Below the pieces are notes generated by a model. It saw only the letters and a program-made list of their open reading frames with translations. It did no database searches and was not told the DNA's origin. Shown here one piece after another: positions 35,872 through 45,013 of a stretch of 64,000 nt of DNA. Every line of letters begins with the position of its first letter. Within the stretch, counting starts at the first letter, position 1. Both the position numbers and the translations under genes were made by a program. Source of the DNA: Robiginitomaculum sp. (GTDB lineage: Bacteria > Pseudomonadota > Alphaproteobacteria > Caulobacterales > Maricaulaceae). Location of the stretch: contig NVWK01000003.1 of assembly GCA_002733605.1 (NCBI GenBank), positions 186,001 through 250,000 on the forward strand, written 5' to 3'.

Positions 35872-36435
35872 TCAGGGGTTTTTGGGGAAGTCAAACAGGC
35901 CACTGGCGATTTCGCCAAGTGTTTTTGTAGCTAAAACTTCCGAAAACCTGACGGTATATTCTGCCAGTTTTGAAGTGAAATCTTCATTAAGCTCAAGATT
36001 GTCCTTATGTGTTGTCGGAATGTACTTAGCAAATAATAATCTTAAAGCCTGTTCTTGACCACTTTCCATATCAAATATGCCTGCATAAGCTTTGGCACGA
36101 CCAAAAAACATCTTCGCGAGCGGCTTAATCCGGCGTGCGACCCCCGTATCGCTAAGCCCTTCTTCACGCAATGCAATATCGAAATCCTCAACCATCACAT
36201 CATAAAGCGCTTGGGACAGTCTTTGGCCATTTTCATCAAATTTACGTAAATTGCGTAAAACAACTGATAAATGTAAGCACAGCACTTCCATACGCCCATC
36301 ATAATTATCTGCGAATTTTTTTTGTCCAAAAAACGCGCTGTGACGCGATTGTTGCATGATTTTTTGGTAGATAAGTTTGGCGTCTACAATTTCAGGACGC
36401 ACCTTTGGGCGAAAACGTGACAAAAATTTCAGCAT
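35872..36435 (-). CDS. Ubiquinol-cytochrome c chaperone (CBP3 family)
   Basis: 187 residues of the ubiquinol-cytochrome-c chaperone family, which assists bc1 complex assembly. Segments FADNYDGRMEVLCLHLSVVLRNL, LYDVMVEDFDIALREEGLSDTGVARRIKPLAKMF-type and YAGIF are conserved. AAGGATGG precedes the ATG at 36435. It is divergent from bamE and 101 bp upstream of plsX. Confidence 0.9.
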   Translation of the reverse strand: MLKFLSRFRPKVRPEIVDAKLIYQKIMQQSRHSAFFGQKKFADNYDGRMEVLCLHLSVVLRNLRKFDENGQRLSQALYDVMVEDFDIALREEGLSDTGVARRIKPLAKMFFGRAKAYAGIFDMESGQEQALRLLFAKYIPTTHKDNLELNEDFTSKLAEYTVRFSEVLATKTLGEIASGLFDFPKNP

Positions 36436-36524
36436 TTATCCATCCTTAATTGCATGTAGGCGCTTGCCACACGTGGTTTGATTAGGTAGGGGATATAACA
36501 CAAAATTGAAAGAGAAAGACGTGA

Positions 36525-37019
36525 ATGCCGAACGCTTTTTTTAAAATGACTGCTTTTGCCGGGATGGCCCTTTCCCTTGCGGCCTGTAACCCTACCCTAC
36601 GCAATCATGGTTACATCGCCGCAGAAGACAAGCCACAAGCCGTAGAAGCCAACTCGGACACCAAAGCAAGTGTCCTTGCCCGCCTCGGCAATCCATCCGT
36701 AAAAAGCACATTTGATGAAGATACCTGGTATTATCTTTCCAGCGTACGACAAAGACTTGCCTATCTACGCCCGCTAACGGAATCACGCACGATTACCGCG
36801 ATTACATTCAATGAGGATGGTCAGGTATTGAAAGTGGCAGAGTACGGGCTGGAAAATGGTCAGTATGTCAACTATGTTGACCGCGAAACCCCGACACGAG
36901 GGCGTGAACTTTCACTTCTAGAACAGGTTTTTGGTACAATCGGTCGCCTCCCGGCTCAACAGCTAGGTGGCAACCGCGATATCCCGGGGGGGAGTGGAGG
37001 TCCAGGTGGCGGTCGTTAA
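36525..37019 (+). CDS. bamE: Outer-membrane assembly lipoprotein BamE (SmpA/OmlA)
   Basis: 164 residues. Lipobox SLAAC with Cys near 21. The SmpA/OmlA core includes TKASVLARLGNPSVKSTFDEDTWYYLSS-type sequence and ITFNEDGQVLKV. A glycine-rich tail (GGSGGPGGGR) follows. It is part of the BAM complex that inserts beta-barrel proteins. It is divergent from the CBP3 gene, a common alphaproteobacterial arrangement, and is followed by a terminator. Confidence 0.9.
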   Translation: MPNAFFKMTAFAGMALSLAACNPTLRNHGYIAAEDKPQAVEANSDTKASVLARLGNPSVKSTFDEDTWYYLSSVRQRLAYLRPLTESRTITAITFNEDGQVLKVAEYGLENGQYVNYVDRETPTRGRELSLLEQVFGTIGRLPAQQLGGNRDIPGGSGGPGGGR

Positions 37020-37045
37020 AGACCCGATATAACCTGAACTTCCAT

Positions 37046-37078
37046 AAAAAGACCCGGTCTTCGCAATCGGGTTTTTTT
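37046..37078 (+). terminator. Terminator of bamE
   Basis: ACCCG (37052-37056) and CGGGT (37068-37072) with flanking A and T runs that extend the pairing; seven T follow. It lies 26 bp past the bamE stop. Confidence 0.8.
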
Positions 37079-37113
37079 ATGACCCCGATTCCATCAACGA
37101 TTTAGCCTTCACT

Positions 37114-38058
37114 TTAAAAATGCGTGTATCCGGGTTTTTGCACGGCGATCTCATTACCCTGCCCGTCATGACAAACCACACCCATTCCTTGGGTAACAGT
37201 CCCGATTTTCGTTATGGGCATATCACGCACAGCCTGTTTATATTGATCTGGAGGGATCGCCAACAAAACCTGATAATCATCCCCGCCAGTTACGAGTAAA
37301 ATACGCGCCTGTATTTCATCACTTTGAGCCGATAGCCATGTGCGGGTTGCCTCGGACACAGGCACCGCATTCAAATCAATTTCAATCCCGACATTGGAGG
37401 CCTTTGCCATATGCAGTGCGTCCGCAATCAACCCGTCTGATATATCCAGCGCCGCAGACGCATATGTGCGAATTTGCCCCCGTAAAGCATAAGGCGGATT
37501 GGGAACATGATAGCACTGTAGCCAGTGCGTCTCCTCATCAAGCTTGCCCTGCACAATTTGAAGCCCTAGATAAGCATCCCCAATCGTGCCGCTGACACAC
37601 ATAATATCGCCTGGCCGCGCACCGGACCGCCGCACAGCTTTACGTGATGGAATGGTCGCAATGATCGTTGCACTGAGAACGCAAACCCCATCAGAGCAGG
37701 TGGTATCCCCACCCCACAGTTTCATTCCATATATATTTTGATCACGTTCCAGCCCTGTGCAAAAATCCTCGAGCGTGGATGAGCTGAGATTAGCCGGCAA
37801 ACATAAAGACATAAAATACCCGACAGGGTCTGCCCCTTTGGCAATCACATCGGATACATTGACACGCATAAGTTTTTGCGCGAGCGCGCCGTCAAATTGG
37901 CCAGCTGAAAAATGTACACCTTCAACAAGTGTATCCATGGATATGACGACGTCTAGGCCGGAGGGCGGCGTCCAAATCGCGACATCATCTTTTAAATCAA
38001 GCGCTTCAGGCCCGGCAATCTTTGCCAGATATTCAGCGATAAATTCAAACTCACCCAT
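37114..38058 (-). CDS. thiL: Thiamine-monophosphate kinase
   Basis: 314 residues. It phosphorylates thiamine monophosphate to the diphosphate coenzyme. SMDTLVEGVHF, VNVSDVIAKGADP, GDTTCSDG, SGTIGDAYLGL, DISDGL and VTGGDDYQVL are conserved ATP and metal sites. It overlaps nusB by eight bases and is the last gene of glyA-nrdR-nusB-thiL. Confidence 0.96.
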   Translation of the reverse strand: MGEFEFIAEYLAKIAGPEALDLKDDVAIWTPPSGLDVVISMDTLVEGVHFSAGQFDGALAQKLMRVNVSDVIAKGADPVGYFMSLCLPANLSSSTLEDFCTGLERDQNIYGMKLWGGDTTCSDGVCVLSATIIATIPSRKAVRRSGARPGDIMCVSGTIGDAYLGLQIVQGKLDEETHWLQCYHVPNPPYALRGQIRTYASAALDISDGLIADALHMAKASNVGIEIDLNAVPVSEATRTWLSAQSDEIQARILLVTGGDDYQVLLAIPPDQYKQAVRDMPITKIGTVTQGMGVVCHDGQGNEIAVQKPGYTHF

Positions 38059-38572
38059 CTAGGGGCGTATCTTCAGGGACATCTGCAGGTTTTGCCATGG
38101 AATCCGTAATTCCAAATTCGGCTGTACGGTATTCACGCGCCAGCTTATCAAGGGCGGCGTTGACAAAATTTGGTTCATTACCCTCGTAAAAATCCCGGGC
38201 CAAACCGACATATTGGTCAACAATAACCACGCCCGGCACGTCAAACATACGCAAAATCTCGTAAGCCCCGCACCGCATGATCGCACGCAATGTAATGTCG
38301 AGCCTGTGGATCTTCCATTTCGCGTTTAATTTAGCGCTAATAGCCGCATCGACCGCGTCTTGTTCGGCAACGACACCCAAAACAATCAATTCGAAAAATT
38401 CACGGTCCGCCGTGACATTGCCCGACTTGGCCGCATTATCAAACCAGTGATCGTTAAAGTCGCGCACAACCCGTTTGGATTTTTGGTCGGCAAGCTCCAT
38501 CTGATACAAAGCCTGTATCGCGGAAAGCCGCGCGAGGCGACGGCGTTGTGTATTTATATCTTGTTTTGGCAT
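38051..38572 (-). CDS. nusB: Transcription antitermination factor NusB
   Basis: 173 residues. Typical segments are RRLARLSAIQALYQMEL, WKIHRLDITLRAIMRCGAYEIL, VIVDQYVGLARDFYEGNEPNFVNAALDKLA. It binds boxA RNA with NusE in rRNA antitermination. It lies 14 bp after nrdR and overlaps thiL. In many alphaproteobacteria riboflavin genes separate nrdR from nusB; none is here. Confidence 0.96.
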   Translation of the reverse strand: MPKQDINTQRRRLARLSAIQALYQMELADQKSKRVVRDFNDHWFDNAAKSGNVTADREFFELIVLGVVAEQDAVDAAISAKLNAKWKIHRLDITLRAIMRCGAYEILRMFDVPGVVIVDQYVGLARDFYEGNEPNFVNAALDKLAREYRTAEFGITDSMAKPADVPEDTPLDG

Positions 38573-38586
38573 GCTTACAAATCTGT

Positions 38587-39066
38587 TTAACTGTCGTCTT
38601 CTTCGTTGGCTTCATCGGCAAGTTTTTCCTTGTCAATAAAGCTCTCGAAATCTGAAACCTCGTGAAAGTTTTTATAGACCGAGGCGTAGCGTACATAGCC
38701 TACACTATCGAGATGTGAAAGGCTTTCCATCACCATTTGCCCAATTTGATCAGAAGCCACATCACTATTGCCCAAACTCTCAAGCCTTCTGATGATACCG
38801 CTGAGCATACGCTCAATTTGCTCTTCGCTCACAGGGCGTTTTTGCAAGGCAATCATCACCGAGCGCGCGAGTTTCTCGCGCTCGAACGGCGCACGACGCC
38901 CCGTTTTCTTGATAACTGTAAGTTCGCGCAACTGCACCCGTTCAAATGTGGTAAACCGGGCACCGCAAGAGCTACATAAACGCCGGCGGCGTATAGTATG
39001 CCCGTCTTCCGTATGACGGCTGTCTTTAACCTGACTGTCTTCACTGGCGCAAAACGGACACCGCAT
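38587..39066 (-). CDS. nrdR: Ribonucleotide reductase transcriptional repressor NrdR
   Basis: 159 residues. The N-terminal zinc ribbon is MRCPFC...[11 protein letters not shown] with four cysteines in CxxC pairs. The ATP cone domain follows from [26 protein letters not shown]. It represses nrd genes in response to dATP/ATP. The C-terminus is acidic. It lies 3 bp after glyA. Confidence 0.97.
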   Translation of the reverse strand: MRCPFCASEDSQVKDSRHTEDGHTIRRRRLCSSCGARFTTFERVQLRELTVIKKTGRRAPFEREKLARSVMIALQKRPVSEEQIERMLSGIIRRLESLGNSDVASDQIGQMVMESLSHLDSVGYVRYASVYKNFHEVSDFESFIDKEKLADEANEEDDS

Positions 39067-39069
39067 AGC

Positions 39070-40365
39070 CTACCCCTTAATATCTGGATAAATCGGGAAA
39101 CGTGCCGTCAACGCGGCGACTTTCTCGCGCACAGAGGCTTCAACTTGCAAATCACCATCGGGGTTTTTCACAAGCGAATCAAGGACTTCCCCCATCAGCG
39201 AACCAATCTGGCTAAACTCGGCGGTTCCGAACCCGCGCGTTGTTCCTGCCGGGCTACCGATACGCAAACCGGAGGTAACCGTGAATTTCTCTTTGTCAAA
39301 CGGGATACCGTTTTTATTACAGGTAATGTTGGCCCGTTCCAAAGCATGTTCGGCGTCAACACCTTTCACACCCTTAGGGCGCAGATCGATAAGGGCCAGA
39401 TGCGTATCCGTACCGCCACTCACAACGGCGTAACCGGCATCCACAAGGCTCGCTGCCAGAGCTTGGCAGTTTTCTTTCACCCGTACACAATAGTCTTTAA
39501 ATTCCGGCGTTAAAGCTTCCCCGAATGCGACGGCTTTCGCGGCAATCACATGCATAAGCGGGCCACCTTGAAGGCCCGGAAAAATAGCCGAATTGATCTT
39601 CTTGGCAATTTTCTCGTCATTGGTCAAAACAAGCCCGCCCCGTGGCCCCCGCAAAGTCTTATGGGTCGTCGTCGTCACCACATGGGCATGTGGAAGTGGA
39701 CTTGGATGCACGCCGCCCGCAACAAGCCCAGCAAAATGCGCCATATCTACATGTAGATAGGCACCGACCTTATCGGCAATTTCTCTAAAGCGCACAAAAT
39801 CAATTTCGCGCGAATAGGCAGACCCGCCTGCAATAATCAGTTTTGGCTCATGTTCGATCGCCAAAGCCTCGACAACGTCATAATCAATCGTGCAATCACT
39901 TTCGCGCACACCGTAGGCGACGGCATTAAACCATTTGCCCGACATGTTCGGACGCGCCCCGTGGGTCAAATGACCACCAGACGCCAGATCCATCCCCAAA
40001 ATAGTATCGCCCGGCTTGATCAGGGCCAACATCACACTTTGATTGGCTTGCGAGCCACTATGGGGCTGAACATTGGCAAATTTGCAATCAAACAAAGCCT
40101 TGGCCCGATCAATGGCCAATTGCTCGGCCACATCCACAAATTCACATCCGCCATAATAGCGTTTACGCGGATAGCCTTCCGCGTACTTATTGGTCAGTAC
40201 CGACCCTTGCGCTTCCAAAACAGCTTTGGAAACAATGTTCTCGGACGCAATCAACTCGATCTGGTCTTGTTGACGGCGTAACTCATGATCGATTGAATCC
40301 ATGAGATCGGGATCACGCTCGCGCAGGGACGCCGTGAAAAAATCAGAAGTGTTTGGGGTGCTCAT
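39070..40365 (-). CDS. glyA: Serine hydroxymethyltransferase
   Basis: 431 residues. It interconverts serine and glycine with tetrahydrofolate. [47 protein letters not shown] and [13 protein letters not shown] (PLP lysine) are present. The ATG at 40365 has AAGGAT at a good distance; a GTG sits directly before it. It heads the glyA-nrdR-nusB-thiL cluster. No glycine riboswitch is recognised upstream. Confidence 0.97.
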   Translation of the reverse strand: MSTPNTSDFFTASLRERDPDLMDSIDHELRRQQDQIELIASENIVSKAVLEAQGSVLTNKYAEGYPRKRYYGGCEFVDVAEQLAIDRAKALFDCKFANVQPHSGSQANQSVMLALIKPGDTILGMDLASGGHLTHGARPNMSGKWFNAVAYGVRESDCTIDYDVVEALAIEHEPKLIIAGGSAYSREIDFVRFREIADKVGAYLHVDMAHFAGLVAGGVHPSPLPHAHVVTTTTHKTLRGPRGGLVLTNDEKIAKKINSAIFPGLQGGPLMHVIAAKAVAFGEALTPEFKDYCVRVKENCQALAASLVDAGYAVVSGGTDTHLALIDLRPKGVKGVDAEHALERANITCNKNGIPFDKEKFTVTSGLRIGSPAGTTRGFGTAEFSQIGSLMGEVLDSLVKNPDGDLQVEASVREKVAALTARFPIYPDIKG

Positions 40366-40484
40366 CACGAATCCTTGTTGCCAGCAAATTATGGGCGGAA
40401 CCTATAACAGGCACACACATGCCTGCAATCTAAATATAACTACAGACGCGGAAAACTGGCAATACGGACGCGTTCAGAACGAAA

Positions 40485-41561
40485 TCAGGCAGAGGTATCT
40501 TCCAAAACACCACGCCGGATTTGATCCTGTTCCAGAGATTCGAACAGAGCCTTAAAATTACCCTCTCCAAAACCTTCATTCCCCTTGCGTTGGATAAGCT
40601 CGAAAAAGATCGGCCCGATCTGGTTCTCGGTAAAAATCTGTAACAACAGACCCTGCCCTTCGGTCGGCGCACCGTCTACCAGAATAGAGCGTTTACGAAG
40701 CTCTTCCAAAGGCTCGTTATGACCGGGCAAGCGCTCGTCCAGCATATCAAAATAGCTAGAATTCGTCATTTGCAAACGCACATTATTGGCCGTGAATTTA
40801 TCAACCGAAGCGTAAATATCGTCCGTACCCAGCGCAATGTGTTGAATACCCTCGCCGTTATAGTCTTTGAGAAATTCTTCGATCTGGCTTTTGTCGTCTT
40901 GACTTTCGTTAAGCGGAATACGGATTTTCCCGCACGGGCTAGTCATCGCCTTTGATATAAGGCCGGTTAATTTGCCTTCAATATCAAAATAGCGAACTTC
41001 GCGGAAATTGAAAAACTTTTCGTAGAACCCTGCCCATATATCCATTTTACCTCGAAATACATTATGGGTCAGATGATCAATATATGTCAGGCCCGTACTT
41101 TTGCTGGCCATCAGCTCGCGCCAATTGTCGACAAACCTGAAATCAACCTCGTAAATACTTTCGTCCCCGTACCGGTCAACAAAGTAAAGGCGGCTACCGC
41201 CAATTCCCTCAATCGCCGGAATACTTAGCTCCATCGGGTTGGCCTCTGTCGGGCATGGAATTGCCCCCAACTCAAGCGCTTTCTTATAGGCGAAATTGGC
41301 ATCTTTGACACGGAATGCCATCGCGCAGGCACTCGGCCCATGTTTGCGCGCAAACCCTTGGGCGAAACTTTCCGGCTCCGCATTAATGATAAAATTAATG
41401 TCGTCTTGCTTCATCAAAATGATGTCTTTGGAACGGTGATGGGCAACAATAGCAAAGCCCATATTTTCAAACAGTTCTATCAATTTCTTAGGCTCTGTCG
41501 TTGCGTATTCAACGAACTCAAACCCGTCTGTGCCCATAGGGTTTTCAAATAAATCGGCCAT
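40485..41561 (-). CDS. hppD: 4-hydroxyphenylpyruvate dioxygenase
   Basis: 358 residues. It converts 4-hydroxyphenylpyruvate to homogentisate in tyrosine breakdown. The iron ligands are visible: His in YIDHLTHNV, His in IQHIALGTDDI, and Glu in IFFELIQRKG. The C-terminal helix FGEGNFKALFESLE is conserved. GGAG precedes the ATG. It is divergent from a MarR regulator with a palindrome between. No other homogentisate pathway gene is in the window. Confidence 0.97.
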   Translation of the reverse strand: MADLFENPMGTDGFEFVEYATTEPKKLIELFENMGFAIVAHHRSKDIILMKQDDINFIINAEPESFAQGFARKHGPSACAMAFRVKDANFAYKKALELGAIPCPTEANPMELSIPAIEGIGGSRLYFVDRYGDESIYEVDFRFVDNWRELMASKSTGLTYIDHLTHNVFRGKMDIWAGFYEKFFNFREVRYFDIEGKLTGLISKAMTSPCGKIRIPLNESQDDKSQIEEFLKDYNGEGIQHIALGTDDIYASVDKFTANNVRLQMTNSSYFDMLDERLPGHNEPLEELRKRSILVDGAPTEGQGLLLQIFTENQIGPIFFELIQRKGNEGFGEGNFKALFESLEQDQIRRGVLEDTSA

Positions 41562-41606
41562 AACAACTCCATATATATTTTTGAATTTCGAATCTCTTAC
41601 CTTATA

Positions 41607-41620
41607 GTAACAAATGTTAC
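41607..41620. promoter_or_regulatory. Candidate operator between hppD and the MarR gene
   Basis: A 14-bp palindrome, GTAACA-AA-TGTTAC, 45 bp before hppD and 57 bp before the MarR gene. A related GTAACA-G-TGTTAAC occurs after the MarR gene at 42222-42235. MarR proteins commonly bind such divergent-promoter palindromes; the link here is inference. Confidence 0.5.
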
Positions 41621-41677
41621 CATTTGCAATACGGTTTTAAACCCAATACTAAAAACACTTGGCCAAAAGGATAAACC

Positions 41678-42127
41678 ATGAGCGTATTCAAGCTAGAAAA
41701 CTTCTTACCCTATAAACTGTCCATACTCTCACAAACCGTGAGCCGTTTGATTGCCCAAGACTATGAATCCCGTTTTGGTCTGACCATGAACCAATGGCGT
41801 TGCATCGTGATTATCGGCAATCACAAGGCCGTCACAGCCAAGCATATTTGCGATCTGGCATTACTTGATAAAATGACGGTTTCGCGGGCCATCCGCACAT
41901 TGGAAGCCCGTAAACTTATAGAGTTATCTCCCTCGCCCAAAGATGCACGCAAACGCCTCATTCACCTCACGTCTACAGGTAGAAAAATTCGCACGGACAT
42001 CTTGCCAGTTGCACAAAATTATGAGAAAAAACTCTTGCAAGCTCTGTCGAGCTCAGAAATACAAGCCCTTGATTCCATTACAGAAAAATTAATGGCGGCC
42101 GCAAATACTCTTCAAACGCGAAATTAA
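41678..42127 (+). CDS. MarR family transcriptional regulator (HpdR-like by position)
   Basis: 149 residues with a winged-helix MarR domain: LTMNQWRCIVIIGNHKAVTAKHICDLALLDKMTVSRAIRTLEARKLIELSPSPKDARKRLIHLT-type, including the D-x-R wing. Position opposite hppD suggests it senses 4-hydroxyphenylpyruvate or a related aromatic acid and represses hppD. AAGGAT precedes its ATG. Assignment to the family is firm; the target is inferred. Confidence 0.85.
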   Translation: MSVFKLENFLPYKLSILSQTVSRLIAQDYESRFGLTMNQWRCIVIIGNHKAVTAKHICDLALLDKMTVSRAIRTLEARKLIELSPSPKDARKRLIHLTSTGRKIRTDILPVAQNYEKKLLQALSSSEIQALDSITEKLMAAANTLQTRN

Positions 42128-42254
42128 AATCAACAAATCTCCTACAAGCTGTATAATCAATTTTATTTTGCATATACCTGTGCATATCTACTATTTTTTT
42201 TCATATGCGTTCACAATATAAGTAACAGTGTTAACGTTGTACTACGGTATGACA

Positions 42255-42296
42255 GGCGGATTGTAACGTTGCCCCACATCAACCGAACAATCCGCC
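42255..42296. repeat. 10-bp perfect inverted repeat, 22-nt loop
   Basis: GGCGGATTGT (42255-42264) and ACAATCCGCC (42287-42296). It lies between the convergent MarR gene and ccmE. There is no T tract on either side, so it may be a weak bidirectional terminator or a binding site. Confidence 0.55.
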
Positions 42297-42350
42297 ACTG
42301 TTGTATTGCGATTAAATACACTACGAAATCAATTGATTGCAAAAATAACT

Positions 42351-42779
42351 TTAACTAGCCGGCATTTTCGGCATGTAATTTTCATCATGTTTGGCCAACA
42401 CGCTTGTGGCAAGAAACAGCCCGTCAGAACCAAGCTTGCCCGTCAGGACAACCCCCTGACCTTCCCGAAACAAATCCGGCAAAACACCTTTATAATGTAC
42501 ATGAAGAGGTCGAATGTCCGGATCGGCATTTTCAAAGTTTACGATAGAAAAAATCGTATTCAGAGCATCAGGCTTTTCGATACTGCCCATAACAACCAAT
42601 CCGCCAACCTTGATCGCATTGTCGCCCTGAACATAGTCAATCTTCACAACATCGCTCGGGTTTTTAAATAATTGCTTGTTTTCCCCCAAAGCCTTCAACA
42701 GCAATGTCGTCCCGATCAGGAGAACAGCCCCATACAATAATACAGACAGGGCCCGGCGATTTCTATGTCTTGGTTTCAT
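42351..42779 (-). CDS. ccmE: Cytochrome c maturation protein E (heme chaperone)
   Basis: 142 residues. One N-terminal membrane helix (ALSVLLYGAVLLIGTTLLL). The heme-binding motif LAKHDENYMP gives His131, which binds heme covalently, and Tyr135. CcmE carries heme to the CcmFH lyase in the periplasm. It is divergent from ccmA, 44 bp apart, instead of following ccmD. Confidence 0.96.
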   Translation of the reverse strand: MKPRHRNRRALSVLLYGAVLLIGTTLLLKALGENKQLFKNPSDVVKIDYVQGDNAIKVGGLVVMGSIEKPDALNTIFSIVNFENADPDIRPLHVHYKGVLPDLFREGQGVVLTGKLGSDGLFLATSVLAKHDENYMPKMPAS

Positions 42780-42823
42780 AGCGCTGGTGTAACAATAAAG
42801 CCCGTGTTAGTAAACGCGCAATT

Positions 42824-43483
42824 ATGCACAAACTCTATCAAAATGCAGGCATTCTAACCGTAAAAAACCTCTCCGTCAGGCGCGGAAACCTGACCTTGAT
42901 CTCGAGCCTGGATATATCCCTCGCCCCCGGAGACACGATCTGGATCAAAGGTGGAAACGGCATCGGCAAAACATCATTATTACAATGTTGCGCAGGGCTT
43001 CTACGTCCACATACTGGTCAGATTTTATGGAATGACACAAACATCGAAAAATACGCCACCGGATATTGCATTTATCAAGGACATATGGACGCCCATAAAC
43101 CGGAACTGAGTGCGACAGAAAATCTGGAATTTTGGAAATCGGTGTATAATAGCGCGCACGACATCAATATGGTTTTAGAGCGTGTCGGGCTTCGGCAACA
43201 AAGAAAATTACGCGCCAAAAAACTGTCCGCAGGTCAATCCCGCCGACTGGCTCTGGCCAGACTGCTGATTTCCAATACCCCCTTGTGGATACTCGACGAA
43301 CCTTCCGCCGCTATGGACGTCAAAGGCCGCGATCTGGTTGAAAGCCTGTTACAAGACCATATTGCCAAAAACGGCAGTGTGCTGCTCGCCTCCCACGGCG
43401 CGCCAACACGGATTGGCAACAATACGCGCCTGCTCACTCTCCAAGAAGGTCATAATGCGGGGGATATTGATGCAAGCGTTTAG
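42824..43483 (+). CDS. ccmA: Heme exporter ATP-binding protein CcmA
   Basis: 219 residues. ABC ATPase with Walker A GGNGIGKTS, signature LSAGQSRR, and Walker B LWILDEPSAAMD followed by the H loop LASHG. CcmA powers release of holo-CcmE. It overlaps ccmB by 14 bp. No strong ribosome site is visible before ATG 42824. Confidence 0.94.
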   Translation: MHKLYQNAGILTVKNLSVRRGNLTLISSLDISLAPGDTIWIKGGNGIGKTSLLQCCAGLLRPHTGQILWNDTNIEKYATGYCIYQGHMDAHKPELSATENLEFWKSVYNSAHDINMVLERVGLRQQRKLRAKKLSAGQSRRLALARLLISNTPLWILDEPSAAMDVKGRDLVESLLQDHIAKNGSVLLASHGAPTRIGNNTRLLTLQEGHNAGDIDASV

Positions 43484-44135
43484 AGCCCTGATAAAACGCG
43501 ACCTCCTCATCGCCTTGCGTTCTGGCGGCACATGGCTCTACGGGCTAGTATTTTTCTGCCTGTTTTTAACATTATGCGCAATCGGGCTTGGGGGCGACCC
43601 AAATGTATTGCGCCCGCTCGCCCCAGCTCTGGTTTGGCTGTCTTTGATCCTGTCGCTCTTGCTGTCTTTCGAACGCCTGTTCCAAGCGGACGCCGAAGAC
43701 GGAAATCTCATGCACCTCAAACTCTCCGGCATGTCTTTCAAAACCTATATATTGGCAAAATGCTGCGTACATTGGCTACTGTCTGTCCTGCCCCTGTTAT
43801 TAAGCCTGCCAATCGCCGCCCTGTTTTTCGACCTCTCTCAGGGCATCAGCTTAGGTTTGTTCTTCTCGATCCTGATCGCCAGCCCGGCTCTGATCTGCTA
43901 CGGCGCGTTTTCGAGCGCCTGTTTGGTCGGTTATAAAGGTGGCGGCGTCTTATTGGTCCTTCTCAGTGTCCCAATTCTTTTCCCAATCTTGATTTTTGGC
44001 ATAAGCGGTTCCATACACTATGTGGATGCTGGTCTGGGTGCATTAGAATTTCAAGCCCTCGCCGGGATTAGTCTCATCGCTCTTGCTGTCGGCATTCCTG
44101 CATCGGCAGCGGCCCTAAACGTAACAATGGAATAA
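43470..44135 (+). CDS. ccmB: Heme exporter membrane protein CcmB
   Basis: 221 residues with about six membrane helices (WLYGLVFFCLFLTLCAIGLG, LVWLSLILSLLLSF and others). ERLFQADAEDGNLMHL and the LAKCCVHWLLSVLPLLL segment are CcmB-like. The start at 43470 is chosen because GGGGG sits six bases upstream and translation is coupled within ccmA. A reading frame starting in ccmA at 43338 is not the gene start. Confidence 0.93.
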   Translation: MQAFRALIKRDLLIALRSGGTWLYGLVFFCLFLTLCAIGLGGDPNVLRPLAPALVWLSLILSLLLSFERLFQADAEDGNLMHLKLSGMSFKTYILAKCCVHWLLSVLPLLLSLPIAALFFDLSQGISLGLFFSILIASPALICYGAFSSACLVGYKGGGVLLVLLSVPILFPILIFGISGSIHYVDAGLGALEFQALAGISLIALAVGIPASAAALNVTME

Positions 44136-44141
44136 TGTGGC

Positions 44142-44888
44142 ATGATATCTATTCTGGCAAACCCCCTCCGGTTCATAAAGTTTGCGCGCATTGCCGCACC
44201 CTTGCTCGGCATAACCGCCCTCGCCTGCATCGGTATTGGTATCTGGCTCGGCATTTGGAAAGCCCAGCCACCCGAGCACCAAGGCGGGCATAATGTCCGC
44301 ATCATGTTTGTGCATGTTCCGGCCGCATGGAACGCTATGATGGCCTACGGCGTGATGGCCGGTGCCAGCCTGATTGCCTATATCTGGCGTCATCCATTAG
44401 CCGATGAACTGGCCCGCGCCTGTGCGCTCCCCGGTGCCACATTTACGGCTCTGGGCCTGATAACCGGCAGTTTATGGGGAAAGATCAGTTGGGGCACCTA
44501 TTGGCAATGGGATGGACGTATGACTTCGGTGCTAATTCTGCTGTTCCTTTTTATAGGATATATGAGCATCTGGAACGTCATCGAAGATAAAAGGCGCGCA
44601 GCACGGATTGCCGGACTGGTCGCCATGGTCGGCTCCGTCAATCTCCCGATTATCAAATTTTCCGTAGACTGGTGGAACAGCCTACATCAGAGCGCGACAG
44701 TCTCCTCTCCAGACGCACCCGGCCTACCGACCGATATGCTTTTGCCGTTATTATTGCTCGCGGTCGGGTATTCATGTTTCTTTGGCTGGGTCGTGATCAA
44801 CCGTGTTCTATATGCGATCCATGTGGCGAAACAGGCGCGCGAGAGCGAACGCCAACCCAACACCAAGATTAGTCTGGAGACACTCTAA
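44142..44888 (+). CDS. ccmC: Heme exporter protein CcmC
   Basis: 248 residues, six membrane helices. The WWD domain is visible as KISWGTYWQWDGRMTS, with flanking His in FVHVPAAW and WWNSLHQ. CcmC attaches heme to CcmE. It ends in TAATG, overlapping ccmD by one base. Confidence 0.95.
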   Translation: MISILANPLRFIKFARIAAPLLGITALACIGIGIWLGIWKAQPPEHQGGHNVRIMFVHVPAAWNAMMAYGVMAGASLIAYIWRHPLADELARACALPGATFTALGLITGSLWGKISWGTYWQWDGRMTSVLILLFLFIGYMSIWNVIEDKRRAARIAGLVAMVGSVNLPIIKFSVDWWNSLHQSATVSSPDAPGLPTDMLLPLLLLAVGYSCFFGWVVINRVLYAIHVAKQARESERQPNTKISLETL

Positions 44889-45013
44889 TGGATATTATTC
44901 CTGATTTGGGCAAAGACAGCCTGTTTATCTGGGCCGCCTACGCCCTCTCCCTTGGCACATTACTCGTGCTGACGATTTACACCCTACGTCAAAACCGCGA
45001 ACGCAAAAAATGA
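44888..45013 (+). CDS. ccmD: Heme exporter protein CcmD
   Basis: 41 residues, a small single-pass membrane protein: MDIIPDLGKDSLFIWAAYAL then a hydrophobic stretch and a basic tail ending RQNRERKK. Its topology and position after ccmC match CcmD, needed to release holo-CcmE from CcmABC. The ATG overlaps the ccmC stop (TAATG at 44886-44890), and its own stop overlaps the mazG start (ATGA at 45010-45013), so four genes are tightly coupled. Confidence 0.88.
   Translation: MDIIPDLGKDSLFIWAAYALSLGTLLVLTIYTLRQNRERKK

Noticed and set aside
40369..40484. Possible glycine riboswitch before glyA
   Set aside because: The region shows no tandem glycine aptamer pattern that I can recognise.
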